A stretch of 64,000 bases of DNA from Paenibacillus nasutitermitis (GTDB taxonomy: Bacteria; Bacillota; Bacilli; Paenibacillales; Paenibacillaceae), in assembly GCF_014641075.1 (NCBI RefSeq), contig NZ_BMHP01000002.1, forward strand, positions 186,001 through 250,000. Direction: 5' to 3'. The notes under the pieces were generated by a model. The model did no database searches. It saw nothing but the letters and a program-made list of their open reading frames with translations, and was not told the origin of the DNA. The position numbers and the translations under genes are program-made. This document shows, piece by piece, positions 61,849-64,000 of the stretch (positions are counted from its first letter, which is position 1; each line of letters starts with the position of its first letter).

Positions 61849-63765
61849 CTATACGTTTGAAGTTTTAAATAATCTCATATTAATGATTGTAATAATCAAA
61901 ATAACAACGAACATGGAAACGCCCAAGGCCGAAGCGTAGCCCAAATCATTGAACTGTGTCGCTGCATAATACATCTGGAGCGCCGGAACGTAGGTCGAGC
62001 CCATTGGACCGCCGCCTGTGACGATCAGGATACTGCCGAAATCCTGAATAATTCCAATCAAGCCCAGGATGATGAGAAATTTAAATTGACCGGACAGCAA
62101 GGGTAGATGGATGGAACGAATAATACGAAATAATCCTGCTCCATCGATTTTGGCGGATTCGGTAAGCTCCTCCGGAATCGTGAGCAATCCCGCATAGAGG
62201 ACAAGCAGTTGAAGAATACCGACAAATGGAAAACCGATAAAAATAATGGCCCAAATCGCTGTTTTTGGATCGCCTAGCCAAGCATGTGCCCATGACCCAA
62301 GTCCAACCGTTTGCAGGAATTCATTGATCAGACCCATATTCGGATCGTACATATTTTGCCAAATCAGCATTAACGCTACTCCCGGCAAAATCATTGTGGA
62401 GACAAAAATCGTCCGAAATCCATACTGCATCCGCTTGCCCCGCAGATGATAAATAAGCTCAGCTGTAATTAATGGCGGCACAAGGGTCTTGATAAGGCCT
62501 GTGACAATCAACAAGACAAGATTGTCTATTCCTCTGGTGACGTAAGGATCCTGGAATATCCGCCTGAAGTTATCCAGGCCGACAAACGTAGTCCTCCCTC
62601 CAGGATGCCAATCATACAGGGAATGAAACAATCCCGAGAAAGCGGGGACGTATAAAAAAACAATCAACAGACCAAATCCGGGAACCAGTGCAATATAGAT
62701 ACTCCGGGCCTTCCAAATGGAACGCAAGAGGGATAACTTATTCCTTTTTTTCATCATCATGAACAGCCATGCCAGCCCAATGACCAAGAGTGCTATGCCG
62801 CTAATCCACGCTATCATCGTCAATGAGGCTTGCCTTTTTGCATTCTGCAGCGTAGCGCTTACATCATACTCCGTGACGATTCCTGTATCTGTGCCGCTGT
62901 AAAGCATTTTCGATTCCGGGTCAAAAGCTACTTGCCTGACAATGGTACCCACATTGGTCTCCCACAGCTTGACACCACTGCGGGAAAAAACATATATCGA
63001 TCCCGAAAGATCCGATACGCCGATATATTCGCCATTAGCTGATCCGGTAAAAGAAGTGGGATTGTCTTTGACCGCAAAAGAGGACATTGAATTTCCGCTA
63101 CTGTCGTATACGGTGATATTTCCGCCAATGGAGCCAACGACAGTCTCGCCCTGGTCAGATACGGCAAGTGCCTGGATCGGACCGCTGATCGCGGTTTTAT
63201 ACAGGATCTTTCCGGAACGATTCAGCATATAGACATATTGATCGCTGGCACCGACTGCCGTCCATTCTCCATTAGCGGAAACTTCAACCGTCTTGAGGGT
63301 GACTCCGATTTCCGTAGACGAAATGGTTTTCCCATTGGCAGGATTAATGTACACAAGCTCGGTGCTGCCCTGGAGAATAAGGGCTGCAACAGCTCCATCT
63401 GCCGATGCCGATATATCCTTGACTCTTAACTTCATATCTTCCTGCCAGATTAAATGTCCATCCGAGCCATAAGCATATAAATGACGGTCATCGGATGAAA
63501 CCAGAAATGTGCCATCCTCCAACAGGTCAACACCCGTCACGATGTTACGTGCCGTTACCTGGAATATTGGATCACCTTTCGCATCGAACACGCTTGCCTG
63601 CGCAGAAGCACTCCCTACCCCGATTCGAGCTCCATCCGCCGAAACAACGATCGAGGTAATCGTTCCCCCATCCCCAACCTTCCACTGCTGACTTTCCGAA
63701 GCAAATACTGGCCATGCCTGAAACAGGCAGCACCCGACAAGGAAAGCCAAAATCAATTTCCTCAC
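61849..63765 (-). CDS. Beta-propeller / MalF-type ABC permease fusion
   Basis: The 638-residue protein combines two parts in one unbroken frame. A signal-like segment (VRKLILAFLVGCCLFQAWPV) is followed by about 280 residues of PQQ/WD40-type propeller repeats (IVVSADGARIGVGSASAQAS, VSANGEWTAVGASDQYVYML, VAFDPESKMLYSGTDTGIVT). A membrane helix near residue 316 (MIAWISGIALLVIGLAWLFM) leads to a MalF-like permease with the EAA loop ELTESAKIDGAGLFRIIRSI and GGPMGSTYVPALQMYY. The propeller should lie outside the membrane, next to the binding protein dock. The GTG at 63765 has GGAGGG six bases before it; the frame to 63837 overlaps an intercistronic hairpin. Confidence 0.87.
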   Translation of the reverse strand: MRKLILAFLVGCCLFQAWPVFASESQQWKVGDGGTITSIVVSADGARIGVGSASAQASVFDAKGDPIFQVTARNIVTGVDLLEDGTFLVSSDDRHLYAYGSDGHLIWQEDMKLRVKDISASADGAVAALILQGSTELVYINPANGKTISSTEIGVTLKTVEVSANGEWTAVGASDQYVYMLNRSGKILYKTAISGPIQALAVSDQGETVVGSIGGNITVYDSSGNSMSSFAVKDNPTSFTGSANGEYIGVSDLSGSIYVFSRSGVKLWETNVGTIVRQVAFDPESKMLYSGTDTGIVTEYDVSATLQNAKRQASLTMIAWISGIALLVIGLAWLFMMMKKRNKLSLLRSIWKARSIYIALVPGFGLLIVFLYVPAFSGLFHSLYDWHPGGRTTFVGLDNFRRIFQDPYVTRGIDNLVLLIVTGLIKTLVPPLITAELIYHLRGKRMQYGFRTIFVSTMILPGVALMLIWQNMYDPNMGLINEFLQTVGLGSWAHAWLGDPKTAIWAIIFIGFPFVGILQLLVLYAGLLTIPEELTESAKIDGAGLFRIIRSIHLPLLSGQFKFLIILGLIGIIQDFGSILIVTGGGPMGSTYVPALQMYYAATQFNDLGYASALGVSMFVVILIITIINMRLFKTSNV

Positions 63766-63789
63766 TTTTTTCCCTCCATCTACTACAGA

Positions 63790-63823
63790 TGAAGGCCCCG
63801 CGTCTAGGACGTGGAAGCCTTCA
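63790..63823 (-). promoter_or_regulatory. Intercistronic hairpin between binding protein and propeller-permease genes
   Basis: TGAAGGC and GCCTTCA form the outer arms and CGCGTC/GACGTG the inner arms (one wobble), with no T run. Such hairpins often stabilise the binding-protein part of a transporter mRNA so that it is made in excess. Confidence 0.55.
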
Positions 63824-63843
63824 CAATCAGATTTCATATACGA

Positions 63844-64000
63844 TTATTTGCGTTCAGGCGGCCTGCGTTCAGGATGCTCCAGATCGGAGAGCTCCAGCTT
63901 CCGCGTTTTCAACATCGCTTCGAAATTTTTGTCGATATTGGCTTGCAGTGCCGTTAAATAGGCATCTGCTGTCATTTGGCCATTTAAATATTTCTGAATC
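63844..64000 (-). CDS. Extracellular solute-binding protein, C-terminal end only
   Basis: The last 51 codons of a gene entering from the right edge read IQKYLNGQMTADAYLTALQA followed by NIDKNFEAMLKTRKLELSDL and an Arg/Pro/Glu-rich tail, ending TAA. The segment K-Y-L-N-G-x-M-T-x-x-x-Y-L-x-x-L-Q-x-x-I-D matches the C-terminal helix of family-1 sugar-binding proteins. It would be the first gene of the rhamnose-type operon. Confidence 0.8.
   Translation of the reverse strand, partial: IQKYLNGQMTADAYLTALQANIDKNFEAMLKTRKLELSDLEHPERRPPERK

Noticed and set aside
1-64000. CRISPR arrays, tRNA or rRNA genes, insertion sequences, prophage
   Set aside because: No spaced repeats, cloverleaf-like segments, rRNA stretches, transposase motifs or phage structural genes were seen on either strand.

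Overview
The window looks like a chromosomal segment from Paenibacillus or a close relative in the Paenibacillaceae. The signs are an endospore coat gene (CotE), bacillithiol-linked YtxJ, several LplA/LplB/YtcP-type carbohydrate ABC transporters with a YesM/YesN-type histidine kinase and AraC-type response regulator, moderate GC content, strong GGAGG ribosome binding sites with frequent GTG/TTG starts, and many U-tailed Rho-independent terminators. No rRNA, tRNA, CRISPR array, insertion sequence or prophage was found.

Layout. 1-3 kb: an amidoligase-like gene running off the left edge, cotE and an aromatic-acid-exporter-like protein. 3.3-7.1 kb: an asymmetric heterodimeric ABC exporter preceded by a 26-codon leader ORF and a terminator, an arrangement that suggests ribosome-controlled attenuation. 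7.3-17 kb: M32 carboxypeptidase, HesB-like protein, beta-carbonic anhydrase, DUF309, a secreted Gly-rich protein with a YxcD-like partner, a GH18 protein, YtxJ, an NADP reductase divergent from a TetR regulator with visible operators, and a 2OG-Fe(II) oxygenase. 17-25 kb: a large secreted glycosidase-like protein and a five-gene sugar oxidation cassette. 25.7-28.4 kb: alkaline phosphatase and an ECF sigma factor with a C-terminal extension.

28.6-35.9 kb: a sugar ABC transporter plus sulfatase operon divergent from two TauD-type dioxygenases. They share a control region with a perfect 15-bp inverted repeat, and each side has its own promoter and leader terminator. 36-43 kb: SGNH esterase, VOC protein, and a LysR regulator divergent from a ketone-body operon (3-hydroxyacyl-CoA dehydrogenase, thiolase, CoA-transferase A/B, 3-hydroxybutyrate dehydrogenase). 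43.3-45 kb: a compact agr-like quorum-sensing locus made of a membrane sensor without a kinase domain, AgrB, a 40-residue Ser-type AgrD and a stand-alone LytTR regulator. This is the most unusual system in the window. 45.3-54 kb: GlcG/HbpS-like and CBS proteins, then a solute-binding protein/permease/permease/kinase/regulator operon.

54-64 kb: a three-domain secreted phospholipase-C-like protein; a decayed stretch with a broken glycerophosphodiester phosphodiesterase and a broken FGGY kinase around an intact histidine phosphatase; then a rhamnose-type operon (solute-binding protein, a beta-propeller fused to a permease, a second permease, a TIM-barrel isomerase and L-rhamnose isomerase). Overall the region serves import and oxidation of plant- or microbe-derived sugars, sulfur and phosphorus scavenging, and peptide signalling.
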